Assembly (NCBI GenBank): GCA_948146395.1
Contig: OX411547.1
Location: 56,659,566 to 56,723,565 of the forward strand
From: Fragum whitleyi
Taxonomy: Eukaryota > Mollusca > Bivalvia > Cardiida > Cardiidae
DNA length: 64,000 bases
Direction of reading: 5' to 3'
Shown: one piece after another, positions 42,751-53,631 of the stretch
How the letters are laid out: each line of letters begins with the position of its first letter
Position numbering within the stretch: the first letter of the stretch is position 1
Made by a program: the position numbers and the translations under genes
The notes under the pieces: generated by a model
Databases searched by the model: none
Seen by the model: only the letters and a program-made list of their open reading frames with translations
Told to the model about the DNA's origin: nothing

Positions 42751-44304
42751 AAGAGGCCCAAGAGGGCCTGTATCGCTCCACTGGCTTTAAAATCTTTAGA
42801 CTTTCATAAAATAAAGCTTACTTTAAATGAATAAATTAACAGTCCAAACTCTCCTAAGACCTATTTAATAATGATTAACTGGTTCTGGTCGATATTGCAC
42901 CAAAATACTCAATCACAATGAACCTGCAACCCTTGACCCATCTTATTAAAACATAAGATTCAGAAGGAGATGTGGTTCAAAGATTTCGGGCTCAAAATAG
43001 GCCCCACCTGCCATGCCAATATTTATGGACCAAACAAAATTTCTTGAACAATTTAAGTCATAGTCACCCCAGAAACATTCTAGTAAAGTTTCATTGAAAT
43101 TGGCTGAGTGGTTCCAGAGGAGATATCGTTCAAAGATTTTGGCCTCAATATAAGCCCCGCCCTACCATGCCCAAATTTATGGGCCAATCAGAATTTAGCA
43201 AATACTTATTGAAAAGAGACACTCCAGGAACATTCTGGTAAAGTTTCATTGAAATCAGCCATGTGGTTCAGGAGAAAATGTCATTCAAAAATTTTGGGCT
43301 CAAAATAGGCCCCACCCTGCCACGCCCATATTTATGGTCCAATCAAAATTTCCTGAACAATTTAAGTAAAGGGTCACCCAAGAAACATTCTGATAAAGTT
43401 TCATTGAAATCAGCCGAGTGGTTCAGGAGATGTGAGTCAAAGATTTTGGGCTCAAGATAAGCCCCGCCCTGCCACACCCATATTTATGGACCAATCAAAA
43501 TTTCTTGAACAATTTAAGTAAAAGGTCACTTAGGGAACATACTGTTAAAGTTTCATTGAAATCAGCCCAGTGGTTCAGGAGGAGATGTTGTTCAAAGATT
43601 TCGGGCTCAAAATAAGCCCGGCCCTGCCACGCCCATATTTATAGGCCAATCAATATTTCTTGAACAATTTAAGTAAAGGGTTACCCAAGGAACATTCTGG
43701 TAAAGTTTCATTGAAATCGGCCCAGTGGTTCAGGAGGAGATGTCGTTCAAAGATTTCGGGCTCAAAATAAGCCTCACCCTGCCACGCCCATATTTATAAG
43801 CCAATCAAAATTTCTTGAACAATTTACGTAAAGGGTCACCCAAGGAACATTCTGGTAAAGTTTCATTGAAATCGGCCCAGTGGTTCAGGAGGAGATGTCG
43901 TTCAAAGATTTCTGGCTCAAAATAAGCCCCGCCCTGCCACGCCCATATTTATGGACCAATCAAAAATTCTTGAACAATTTAAGTAAAGGGTCACCCAAGG
44001 AATATCCATGCCAAGTTACTTAAAATCGGCCCAATGGTTTGGAAGGAGAAGTTTTTGAAAGATTTCAAAGTTAAAAAATGCTACGCCCTGCCACGCCCAT
44101 ATTTGTGGGCCAATCAAAATTCTTTGAACAATTTAAGAAGAGGGCCACCCAAGGATCATTTCTACCAAGTTTTGTTAAAATCCGCCCATTGGTTTGGGAG
44201 GAGAAGTTGTTTTAAGAAAAAGTTTACACACGGACGGACGGACGCACGACGGACACTCCGCCATGACAATAGCTCGCTGGCCTTCGGCCAGTGGAGCTAA
44301 AAAT
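42751..44304 (+). mobile_element. Hairpin-ended element, family II (long copy)
   Basis: Begins AACAAGAGGCCCAAGAGGGC then CTGTATCGCTCCACTGGC. Eight to nine internal repeats of about 155 bp follow (CCACGCCCATATTTATGG, AGGGTCACCCAAGGAACAT, GGTTCAGGAGGAGATGT). The linker GACGGACGGACGCACGACGG precedes a near-perfect 3' hairpin TAGCTCGCTGGCC TTC GGCCAGTGGAGCTA and AAAA. ORFs here are read-through of the repeats. Confidence 0.9.
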
Positions 44305-44417
44305 TCTTAAACAGGAAGGTAGAATGATCAATCTAGATGCAGAAAAATCAGCCAAGACCAAAATGTTTCAATCAAAGTCACCCAACACTGTCTGCCCAGT
44401 CTGGCTAGGGTCTAGAA

Positions 44418-44849
44418 TAGTGTTGGGCAATCGGTTTCAATAATAATCGATACATATTTGTTTTTTAGTTGAAGGAGTAAATCAACTATTGATCAATTTT
44501 ACAATCGTTTTCTTACAAATTAATAACACAGCACTACCAGTATCATCCTTTGAAGAATAGAATGTGAAAGTTTAGTTAAAACTAATAACCAAAAGACTTT
44601 CTGCAGATTTTTCTACTAACTTCATGGCTCAGCATGAAACAGTAGTAACTGCCTATTAACAAATAGGAAGTTACAACTGCTTAACAATGAGCCATCAAAC
44701 TGATGTCGGTTTCAAAAACAATATATAACGGCTTTCATTTATGTATTAGGAACTGATTAATTGATTATGAAATTTCTTAGTCGATTATCACAATCAAAAG
44801 CCAAAACCAACTTATTATCGATTATAATCGATTAATCTGCCCATCAAAA
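44418..44849. mobile_element. hAT-like MITE
   Basis: The left end TAGTGTTGGGCAATCGG and the right end (reverse complement) TTTTGATGGGCAGATTAATC share TGGGCA. Both lead into AATCGATTA-rich subterminal zones. The flanks GTCTAGAA (44410-44417) and GTCTACAA (44850-44857) match at 7 of 8 bases, a plausible target duplication. Confidence 0.7.
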
Positions 44850-44879
44850 GTCTACAATATATACACTAACCAGATGGTC

Positions 44880-45840
44880 TGCCACCGGGGACAATTGTGT
44901 CCCAATATTTTATTAAATATTAAAATAATAAATTAATAATAAAACCAATAATGAAATAATAAATTAATAATATGAAATGAATTGGGAAACATTGTGGAAA
45001 AAGTAGAATTACAGCTTTGGCTGGTTTTGACATGATTTGGTCATGATTAGTATTTCTTTATTAAATTTCATTCTTTCTAGATAGGTGTGAAAATCACATA
45101 TTGTGCTACTGGCCAAATCTTAAGACACTAATATTATTTACTGTGACTTTTTGATAACTTTTCAATAGATAAACAATCAATGCATGTTTGATCTTATGCC
45201 CTCCAGGTAATATGATTTTAAAAGGCTTTGAACTTACTTTGACTTTATCTGATTAATTTATGAATTAGATTGGAGGATTTCAATTCTTGATTTTATCTGT
45301 TATTTCATGTCAGAAATTTTGAATAAATACTTTGAGAGTTTTACTTAAGAGAAGAAAAGGGAATTGAAGAATTGTAGAATTAGAAACTAAGTTATTAAGA
45401 ATAAAATGTTGAGAAGTTAATTCATTAAGAAAATACTTTCTAGCTGAAAGCTCTAACATTGTTGGATTTCTCTACTTGAACACTTATTAAATTTGATTAT
45501 TATTTGAAATATATTTTTTGAATGCAACATTTGTGAACATTTGGAACATTAATATTTGGATTTACTATTGAAATATCAGACTGTGTTCTTCTTCATTGAA
45601 ACCTACAATAATACATTTGAATGCGACTGATTGATGGGAGTTTTAATTACAACCGTGGCTTCATAGTTATAATCATTGGACTCTGGGGTGAATGCTAATT
45701 CCCCAACCTAACAGAACTGCTTGCCCACACCCTGGTGCCTGCAGCTCTACGGCAGTAGCCCCAGGTCAGACGGCTAAGGAGCCAGCCAAACCAACAACCA
45801 AACTAGGTCACCAACCGACATAGGAACCCTAGCGGTCGCA
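44880..45840 (+). repeat. 5' LTR of element C
   Basis: Opens TGCCACCGGGGACAATTGTG (the inner GGGACAATTGTGTCCC is a perfect 16-bp palindrome) and ends GCGGTCGCA. It is followed by TGGTGGTAGAATCC, the likely primer site, whose tRNA I cannot assign. Confidence 0.93.
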
Positions 45841-46531
45841 AGTGGTGGTAGAATCCTTGGTAACGAATTAGCAGAATACGTCAGGAACTTACAGATACTG
45901 ATTATAACAATAGTGACTCAAGTCAGATTGCATCAACGTACAGTGGGACTTTGTGTTAACCGTTTGTATATGAGGAGCAGCAACATGATGCCAGGAGCAA
46001 AATGGGCTCTTTTGTAATTCAAATAGCGATACAGCCGATGTCACCTGTTTACCAGATGGAACTGAGAACCAACTAGGCCACAGTGGATGTCCAGCACAGA
46101 AGAAGGGACCGTTGCAAAAGATTACAGCACAAAGAAGAAGACATTTTAAGAAGTCTGGTGAGTGCAATCTTTCATTCTGCATGCCTTTCATGTTTCTGTG
46201 TATTTGTGACCATTGTACTGATTGGCCGAAACTGTTAGAGCTTCAATTCCTTTTTGGGATGTTCTTTATTTGGGTACTAGTTAAGTAACAAGTTTAACAT
46301 AAATGAACTTAATCAAGCATACGCTGAACATAATATAGGTGCTATTTGAAATATTTCACAAACTTACATTGTGCTAAATTATTTTTACAATTTTGTTCAT
46401 ATCAATATACATAATAATTCAAAATGCGTTGTTAAAAGCAATCATGGTCCTGTTCAAAGGCAATATGCCAAACAGAATGTGCTAACATCAAAAGCAAAGG
46501 CTTAATATTAGATATAGGCTTTAAATTAAAT
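45841..46531 (+). other. Leader of element C; gag absent
   Basis: About 690 bp where gag should be. All frames carry multiple stops, and no capsid-like or zinc-knuckle text is recognised. This copy has therefore lost gag, or relies on one supplied elsewhere. Confidence 0.6.
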
Positions 46532-48115
46532 ATGCATAATAACTTCATAAACATTAAAATTAATAACAAACCATTAAAGTGCTTATTGGATTCTGGTGAT
46601 GATATCAGTGCTGTATCTAGGAAGGCCTTGACAGAAGTCATGCCAGGTGCAGTACTGAAGCGAATTCATTTGCAGCAAATTGTTGGTGTGTGTGGGGAAA
46701 GACATATAGTGCTTGGTCTGACTGAAATTACGTTTCAATGTAACAGTGCTATTTTTACAAATAATTTTCATGTTTTTGAACATTTCCATACCAAAATTCT
46801 TGTTGGGTTGGACTTTTTGAAAAAATACAAAATTCAAGTAAATTTTGGAGAAATTGAAGCAACTGTTCCAGCCTACCCAACTGTGCAGACAGTGACTTTG
46901 CCTGTGACAAGTAATGTAACCACTCACACAGCATTTGCTAGAACTCCAGAAGATATCGCAATTCCTGCTCATAGTGAAACTGTGATACCATTACATGTAA
47001 ATTTGCCATCAGAATCCATAGTGCTACTTGAACAAAATAAAACTTTAACCGATAAAAATGTTGCAGGGGGTAAAACTGTATCCAAAGTCCAAAACTCAAA
47101 ATGTGCTTATAGAGTAATTAATCCTACTAGTGCCGCTGTATTCATAAAGAAAAATGTAACTTTAGCTAAAGCAGTCATTATTGACAATTCGTCAATAAAT
47201 GAACTACAAAACTGTGATGAAACTTCAATTTCAAATTTAAGTGCTCAAAATTCAAATAAACCTGTGAATTATGAAAAACTTGTGAAAGATTTAGGTATTA
47301 ATATTGAAGATCAAGGTCTATCTAAAAACCAAAAGAACAAACTTTATATCTTTTGGGGAAAAAACAGAGATATTTTTGCTAAAGATTTATCAGAGCTAGG
47401 GGAAACTAATCTGCACTCTCATGTCATTGAAACTGGTAGTGCAAAACCTGTCCGTTCTCCCCCATACCGCCAAACTCCTGCGAAGAGGAAAATTATGGAA
47501 GTACAGCTCAAAGAAATGCTGGAAGCTGGAGTCATTGAGGAAAGCAATAGTCCTTGGAATAGCCCGGTGGTGTTGGTTCGAAAGCCCAATAACGAGTATC
47601 GCTTGGCTGTGGACTATCGAAAACTGAATGCAGTGATTGAGCTAATGTCCTTTCCAATCCCGCATATGACTGATGTCTTCGATACTTTAGCACTCAAAAA
47701 TCTCAATTTCAAAATTGCACTTGTATACATTGATGATTGCATAGTATTTTCCAAAAACTTTGATGAGCATTTGCACCATTTAGATTTAGTTTTTCAAAAT
47801 TTAAGAGCAGCCAACCTTAAACTACACCCCGTTAAATGTAATTTTGGAACAGATGTAGTAAGATATTTAGGACACATTGTGACAAAAGAGGGAATTAAAG
47901 TTCTACCACAAAATACTGACAAAATTAAAAATGCAAAGGCACCAAGAAACCCAAAAGATGTTAAACAAGTATTAGGTCTCTTTGGGTATTATAGAAAATT
48001 TGTCAAGGATTTCGCAAAAATAGCACAGCCACTTACACACTTGTTAAAGAAAGAAACTGAGTTTAAATGGACCAAACAATGCGAACAAGCATTTCAACAA
48101 TTAAAGAAAAGTTAA
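46532..48115 (+). pseudogene. Element C protease and reverse transcriptase with in-frame RT deletion
   Basis: A 527-codon open frame. Residues about 10-30 hold the aspartic-protease site LLDSGDDISAVS, with LVGLDFLKKY further on. RT begins near residue 290 (HVIETGSAKPVRSPPYRQTP, AGVIEESNSPWNSPVVLVRK, YRLAVDYRKLN). After FPIPHMTDVFDTLA the text jumps to NFKIALVYIDDCIVFSK. Some 60-70 residues with the first catalytic Asp and the PFGL-type block are missing, yet the frame stays open. RT then continues to LGLFGYYRKFVKDFAKIAQP. With one catalytic aspartate lost, polymerase activity is unlikely. The frame leaves RNase H out by a frameshift at about 48110. Confidence 0.85.
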
Positions 48116-48588
48116 CGCAAGCACCAATACTCAAGTACCCAGACTTTGATAAAGAATTTATCTTGGCCGTGGATGCGTCAGAATATTCGATAGGCTATGT
48201 CCTATCTCAAATGCACAATGGTAAGGAACATCCAGTCTATTTTGGTGGAAGAGTATTACGTGATGCAGAGAAACGGTGGCATATCACTGACAAGGAGGGT
48301 CTCTCACTAGTTGAAGGTATTCAACACTACAGGCATTATCTGGTAAGTAAGAAATTTACCGTTTATACTGACAATGTTTCTGTAAAGTACCTGAAACAAA
48401 TCAAGGATCAACATGGACGACTTGGTCGCTGGAGTATCCTGTTGCAGGCCTATCAGTTTGAGATCAAACACCGATCTGGATCATCAAACACCGATCTGGA
48501 TCTTCAAACAAAAATGCGGATTTCCTATCAAGACAGGAATATAACGACTCAACCCCAACAGCCTCCCCTGATCTTGCAGATCACATAG
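48067..48588 (+). pseudogene. Element C RNase H, frameshifted
   Basis: In the next frame from about 48110: APILKYPDFDKEFILAVDAS, SEYSIGYVLSQMHNGKEHPV, ITDKEGLSLVEGIQHYRHYL and VYTDNVSVKYLKQIKDQHGR. This is the standard RNase H of Gypsy elements, with its DAS and TDN aspartates. A 20-bp tandem duplication at 48463-48502 shifts the frame and ends the domain early. Confidence 0.85.
48463..48502 (+). repeat. 20-bp tandem duplication in element C RNase H
   Basis: ATCAAACACCGATCTGGATC occurs twice head to tail (48463-48482 and 48483-48502). Twenty is not a multiple of three, so it is a frameshifting duplication. The text after it returns to integrase-linker sequence in another frame. Confidence 0.95.
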
Positions 48589-48602
48589 GCTCGGTAAGTA
48601 GC

Positions 48603-49244
48603 AACAACAAAGAGTACACTCAGGTCTCGTTTGTTTACCCCGATGAGGATGAGTTGGCAGTTATGGCAGCTCTGCAGACAAAAGATGCCAATGACTCTGA
48701 AGATCAGAACTTCCCAGACCTAGTTAAGGCTCAACGGGAGTGCCCAGACTTCAGAGACATTTACAACTATCTTGCTAATCAATTAGTCCCTGATGACCAA
48801 GCCAAAGCCAGAACAAATGTTGCAGAATCTTACAACTATGAACTGGTAGACGACATTCTTCATCACTTTTATTCCAGACGTGGAAAACAGGTGGGTAGGG
48901 AAGAAGGTTTAGTAAGGCAGGTTGCAATTCCTAGGACACTCAGGGATGAAGTGCTGAAGTCATACCATGACTGCATTGCTGGTGGAGGACACCAAGGATT
49001 TGAACGTACATATGCGGCATTACGGAACAAATACTACTGGCCTTCTATGTATGAAAACATAAGACAGTATGTAAAGACTTGCGAAGTGTGTCAGCAATCA
49101 AAACGTGCTTTCAACTCCAAACCTCCTCCATTACACCCTCAACCAGTCGATGACATTTTCAGCCGATGGCAGATGGACATTTTGAGTGGCCTACCAACAT
49201 CACCAGATAAGTATAAACATATTTTACTTGTTGTTGATAGCTAG
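48603..49244 (+). pseudogene. Element C integrase, zinc finger and start of core
   Basis: The H-H-C-C finger is complete: SYHDCIAGGGHQGFERTYAA and KTCEVCQQSK (about 48960-49110), preceded by VAIPRTLRDEVL. The core opens WQMDILSGLP with the first catalytic Asp. A small deletion at about 49240 puts a TAG after LLVVDS, and the rest of the core continues in another frame. Confidence 0.85.
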
Positions 49245-49995
49245 ATGGGTAGAATGTTTCCAACTTAGAACCCAGACTTGCGAAGAAGTTGCAGCAGTGT
49301 TGTTCAGGGAAATCATTGCTCGTTATGGTGCTCCGAGAGTACTGCTTAGTGATAGAGGTAAGAATTTTATGTCAAACTTGGTAAAAGCTCTTGCTGAATT
49401 GTTCAATATCAAAAGAACTTACACTTCCAGTTATCACGCAATGACCAATGGGCTTGTAGAGTCTAAGAACTCCTACATTCTCCAGGCTTTCCGTGCATAC
49501 TGCAAGGATCAGCAAGATGATTGGCCTGAACTGTTGCCGGGAATACTGATGGCTTATAGGTCTACACCAGCTACCCAAAGTACACAGTTCAGTCCGTTTT
49601 ACTTACTTTTTGGCAGAGAAATGAACCTTCCTCTTGACAACTGCCTACAGCCTAAGGACCATTTGCCTCAAAATTTTAAGGTACATCTGAGCAGAATCCT
49701 TCAAAATTTAGAAGTCTGTAGGAAGCTAGCAGGTAAGAATATTGCCAGGGCACAAGATAAGTACAAGCAGCAGTATGATAAGTATTCCAAGATACCGGAG
49801 TACTATCCAACCCAGAGGGTATGGCTGTATTGTACAAAAGTACGGGTTGGCAAGGTACCCAAACTACATAGGAAATGGGTAGGTCCTTATTATATTAGTA
49901 TGATAGGTCCTAACTATACCTACAGGATTAGGCACAGTAAGACAAACAAGGAGGTAAAGTCCCTGGTTAACGCAATGAGGCTCAAACCATTATGA
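49186..49995 (+). pseudogene. Element C integrase, rest of core and C-terminal domain
   Basis: From about 49245: RWVECFQLRTQTCEEVAAVL, LLSDRGKNFMSNLV (second Asp) and AMTNGLVESKNSYIL (Glu). [18 protein letters not shown] follows, and then a C-terminal region with RVWLYCTKVRVGKVPKLHRK and WVGPYYISMIGPNYTYRIR (a GPY-type domain). The frame ends in TGA right after RLKPL. The next codons in another frame (YDPETRPTNPPDELAEDDN) read as a natural continuation, so the stop is probably a frameshift artefact of decay. Confidence 0.85.
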
Positions 49996-50962
49996 CCCAG
50001 AAACAAGACCGACCAATCCTCCTGATGAGCTTGCAGAGGATGACAACGAACTTGATCCTGAGGAGATAATTGATCAACTTGACACAGGTAACAATACTCA
50101 AGCTCAAACTGATTACAATAGACATAATGAAAATGCAGATCAAAATGAAAATAATGCAGGGAGACAGTCCCAAAACCAAGGCCAAGTAGCCAAGAATAAA
50201 AACAAAAATGAGCAAACAAGTAATAATAAAACAAAAGATAAAACGGAAGTACCTAGTAGTACAAAAGAATATAAAAACAAAAATGAACAAAATAGAAATA
50301 ATAAATTAGAAGACAAAACGGGAGTACCTAGTAGTACAAATGTAAATAAAAATGAAAACGAAATAAACAAACCCAATAGAAACAGCCATGTCAGTGGTAA
50401 TTTCAAAAGCAAAAAGGATAAAGATGGGCAAAGCACCCACAATGTAAATAAAGATGAGATTAATACAAAGGAAACTAAAAATAGAAATAGCCATGTCAGT
50501 GGTAATTTTAAAATCAAACAGGATAAAAATGGGCAAAGTACCCACAATGTAAATAAATATGAGAAAGCAAAACAAGCTTAAGAAATTAACAAAAGTAACA
50601 ATGGGGAGAAAATGAATGTAATTACAAATAACCAAACAAGCCAAGGTAACAAAACCAAAGAGTCAAATACAACTCCAAGTGTAATTGAAAATAAAACTAT
50701 GCCTGAAAATAAACAGGCTCAGAACAAAAATAATGATAAAAGAATAAGTGAAAATATACCTCAAGGTCAGACAAGCACACAAAATGTTCCAGAGACAGAA
50801 ATACAAAAGTCCAATTCAAATGTATGTCCTGACTGTGAAATAAATAAATGTAGACCTTTCAAAGCAGAGCACATTAAAACAATACTTAAAGCTGTTAGGC
50901 GTCCAGACAGTATAGTCTGGTACAAAATCAAATTTCATGATAATAAAGTCAGTGGCACCTAG
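49991..50962 (+). pseudogene. Element C Pol C-terminal extension, Asn/Lys-rich part and start of chromodomain-like segment
   Basis: One frame, open except for a single TAA at 50579. It opens with an acidic stretch (DELAEDDNELDPEEIIDQLD) and becomes highly Asn/Lys/Gln-rich with two internal duplications: about 75 bp (units near 50236 and 50311, TEVPSSTKE / TGVPSSTNV) and 105 bp (near 50375 and 50480, NRNSHVSGNFK). At the end are CPDCEINKC and then AEHIKTILKAVRRPD, with VWYKIKFHD, which resembles the first strands of a chromodomain. A frameshift at about 50955 moves to the next frame. No env features: no signal peptide or membrane segment. Confidence 0.7.
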
Positions 50963-51645
50963 CATGCAAAGTACCAGGACAAATTGCTCGAGAATTTCAT
51001 GTTGCCAAAACTATGAATGGCAGGAAAAGAAGAAAGCTATTAAATCCAGGATATAAATTCTTTAATAAAGTCCCAGAAACTGAAAATTTACAAAAAAATG
51101 ATCCAAAAACTAATATGCAGTCTTCAGCCAATGGACAAAACGAAAATAAGATTCAAACTGGAATAAACTTAGCAACCTTTGACCATAATGTAAATGAACC
51201 AAAGAATCAAATCTTGGAAGAACACTTAGTTGGAATGAGATTCATTGATGAAAGAGCATACTTTGTAACCAAAATAGGACAAAACCCAGTACAACTTAAG
51301 AATATTACATCAGCTTTTTCAGATGCCCAATTCCTTATCTTTTTGTTAAGACACAAATATGATAATAAATTAAACAAATACACACCTTATCCTGTCAATA
51401 TCACCAACCCACCAAGAAGAGAGAAGGACCGTGATTTATCCATATCAGAGCGGGCAATACATGAACTCAAAATTGATCCTTATAATAACAACATCAAAGT
51501 TCTGCTTGATTACAAAAATTTCCATCTTCCTCCAGAATGGGTTGATATTGAAGATGCTTCAACAGGTTTAATAAGTGATCTGATAGACAAGCTGAGAGCA
51601 CAATATCTGAAATTTGTTAAAGGAAGAAAAAGCCCTAGAAATTAA
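50956..51645 (+). pseudogene. Element C Pol C-terminal extension, chromodomain-like end and unknown domain
   Basis: Following the frameshift the text WHLACKVPGQIAREFHVAK completes the chromodomain-like segment: aromatic, then hydrophobic helix. GRKRRKLLNPGYKFF is a basic patch. After a low-complexity linker a folded-looking domain of about 140 residues follows, with LEEHLVGMRFIDERAYFVTK, AFSDAQFLIFLLRHKYDN and LDYKNFHLPPEWVDIEDAST. I do not recognise it. It ends KGRKSPRN at TAA. Confidence 0.65.
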
Positions 51646-52527
51646 AGTTCATTCTTATTCTGAACCTAATAGATTCTTGAAATTAAGTCAATTCAAATAA
51701 GATATTCATTTTAAACACATAGCTCACACTTAAGGTGGACTGACCTTGGAAATAGTAAAAGCAAACTTTTACTTTATTAAATTAGAGTGTATTATAGTGC
51801 TATGATTGATTTGTTTTGCGCACACAAGTCTTTCAATTAAGCTTTTACTGTTTCTGACATCAGCAAATTTGAAAATCTGAAGATGTTTAAAATCATTCAA
51901 GTTATTTTCTAAAGTGAAAAAAAAAATGAAATTGTTTGAAAATCCACCTTTTGCATGAAACTTTTGAAAATTTCTTTTCAACACTATGATTGATTTAAAA
52001 CAAATGCAATAAAAGAATGACACATTCAATCAAAGTAGATATAATTTCTTTTCTGAACAACCCAAAAGAAGATAATCCCTATGGACCTAAGTTAGTCTGT
52101 GCAGAAAATAGAATGGTCACATTTACAAAGTTGCATGAGAGTCATGTATGAGCAAAGGTTGCACACAACAGCAAATTCCTATTTCTATAGAGAAATTTAA
52201 GTACTCTTAAAAAAGTACATTATAGACTTTACTGTGGTATAAAAATATTATTCAATGTAAATTCAGCAAGTTGAATTGCTCTTTGACAATATTCCTGAGG
52301 AATAGAATTTCCATACTTGTATGGTTATAATTGTATATTCTAATATATGTAAATATGTTGTTCTATTTCAGATTTCATGCAAATTATGATTTAAAAAAAA
52401 AAAAAAGAAAAACACTGAAAAATAAAAAGGAAAAAAAGGGAACATACATGAAAACATTGTATGAAAAGAATTAATAAAATTGTTGAATTATTAGTTCGGG
52501 ACGAACTAATTTAATAAAGGGGGTATT
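51646..52527 (+). other. 3' untranslated part of element C and purine tract
   Basis: Non-coding, AT-rich, with an A-rich run at 52390-52440. Ends AATAAAGGGGGTATT immediately before the 3' LTR; the AAAGGGGG run is the likely plus-strand primer. Confidence 0.7.
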
Positions 52528-53487
52528 TGCCACCAGGGACAATTGTGTCCCAATATTTTATTAAATATTAAAATAATAAATTAATAATAAAACCAATAAT
52601 GAAATAATAAATTAATAATATGAAATGAATTGGGAAACATTGTGGAAAAAGTAGAAATACAGCTTTGGCTGGTTTTGACATGATTTGGTCATGATTAGTA
52701 TTTCTTTATTAAATTTCATTCTTTCTAGATAGGTGTGAAAATCACATATTGTGCTACTGGCCAAATCTTAAGACACTAATATTATTTACTGTGACTTTTT
52801 GATAACTTTTCAATAGATAAACAATCAAAGCATGTTTGATCTTATGCCCTCCAGGTAATATGATTTTAAAAGGCTTTGAACTTACTTTGACTTTATCTGA
52901 TTAATTTATGAATTTGATTGGAGGATTTCAATTCTTGATTTTATCTGTTATTTCATGTCAGAAATTTTGTATAAATACTTTGAGAGTTTTACTTTAGAGA
53001 AGAAAAGGGAATTGAAGAATTGTAGAATTAGAAACTAAGTTATTAAGAATAAAATGTTGAGAAGTTAATTTATTAAGAAAATACTTTCTAGCTTAAAGCT
53101 CTAACATTGTTGGATTTCTCTACTTGAACACTTATTAAATTTGATTATTATTTGAAATATATTTTTTGAATGCAACATTTGTGAACATTTGGAACATTAA
53201 TATTTGGATTTACTATTGAAATATCAGACTGTGTTCCTCTTCATTGAAACCTACAATAATACATTTGAATGCGACTGATTGATGGGAGTTTTAATTACAA
53301 CCATGGCTTCATAGTTATAATCATTGGACTCTGGGGTGAATGCTAATTCCCCAACCTAACAGAACTACTTGCCCACACCCTGGTGCCTGCAGCTCTACCG
53401 CAGTAGCCCCAGGTCAGACGGCTAAGGAGCCAGCCAAACCAAAACCAAACTAGGTCACCGACCGACATAGCAACCCCACCGGTTGCA
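52528..53487 (+). repeat. 3' LTR of element C
   Basis: Near-identical to 44880-45840 through its length. It ends CCGGTTGCA and is followed by the target duplicate GGTC. Confidence 0.93.
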
Positions 53488-53631
53488 GGTCCCTCTTCTA
53501 CAGACAAGTGACTGAGTCCACATAAATTAAAATTTGATTATTAATCTCAGCCCCTAAGTTAGAATTGTTAGTATTTATCACTATATGCAATAAATATTTC
53601 AAACACTGTGGTTTGTATATAATGCAGTATA

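Larger units (their letters stand above)
44880..53487 (+). mobile_element. LTR retrotransposon C (Gypsy type), complete ends, defective interior
   Basis: LTRs 44880-45840 and 52528-53487 (961 and 960 bp, about 18-20 differences by eye). They start TGCCACC and end GCA, with the 4-bp target duplication GGTC at 44876-44879 and 53488-53491. The interior has protease, RT (deleted core), RNase H, integrase and a long C-terminal extension. No gag was recognised between the LTR and protease. A purine run AAAGGGGG lies near 52517. It is probably the youngest LTR element here. Confidence 0.92.

Noticed and set aside
49920..50644. Several minus-strand ORFs rich in Phe, Leu and Ile that look like membrane proteins
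   Set aside because: They are the complement of the Asn/Lys-rich Pol extension of element C, where AAT/AAA-type codons read as Phe/Ile/Leu on the other strand.
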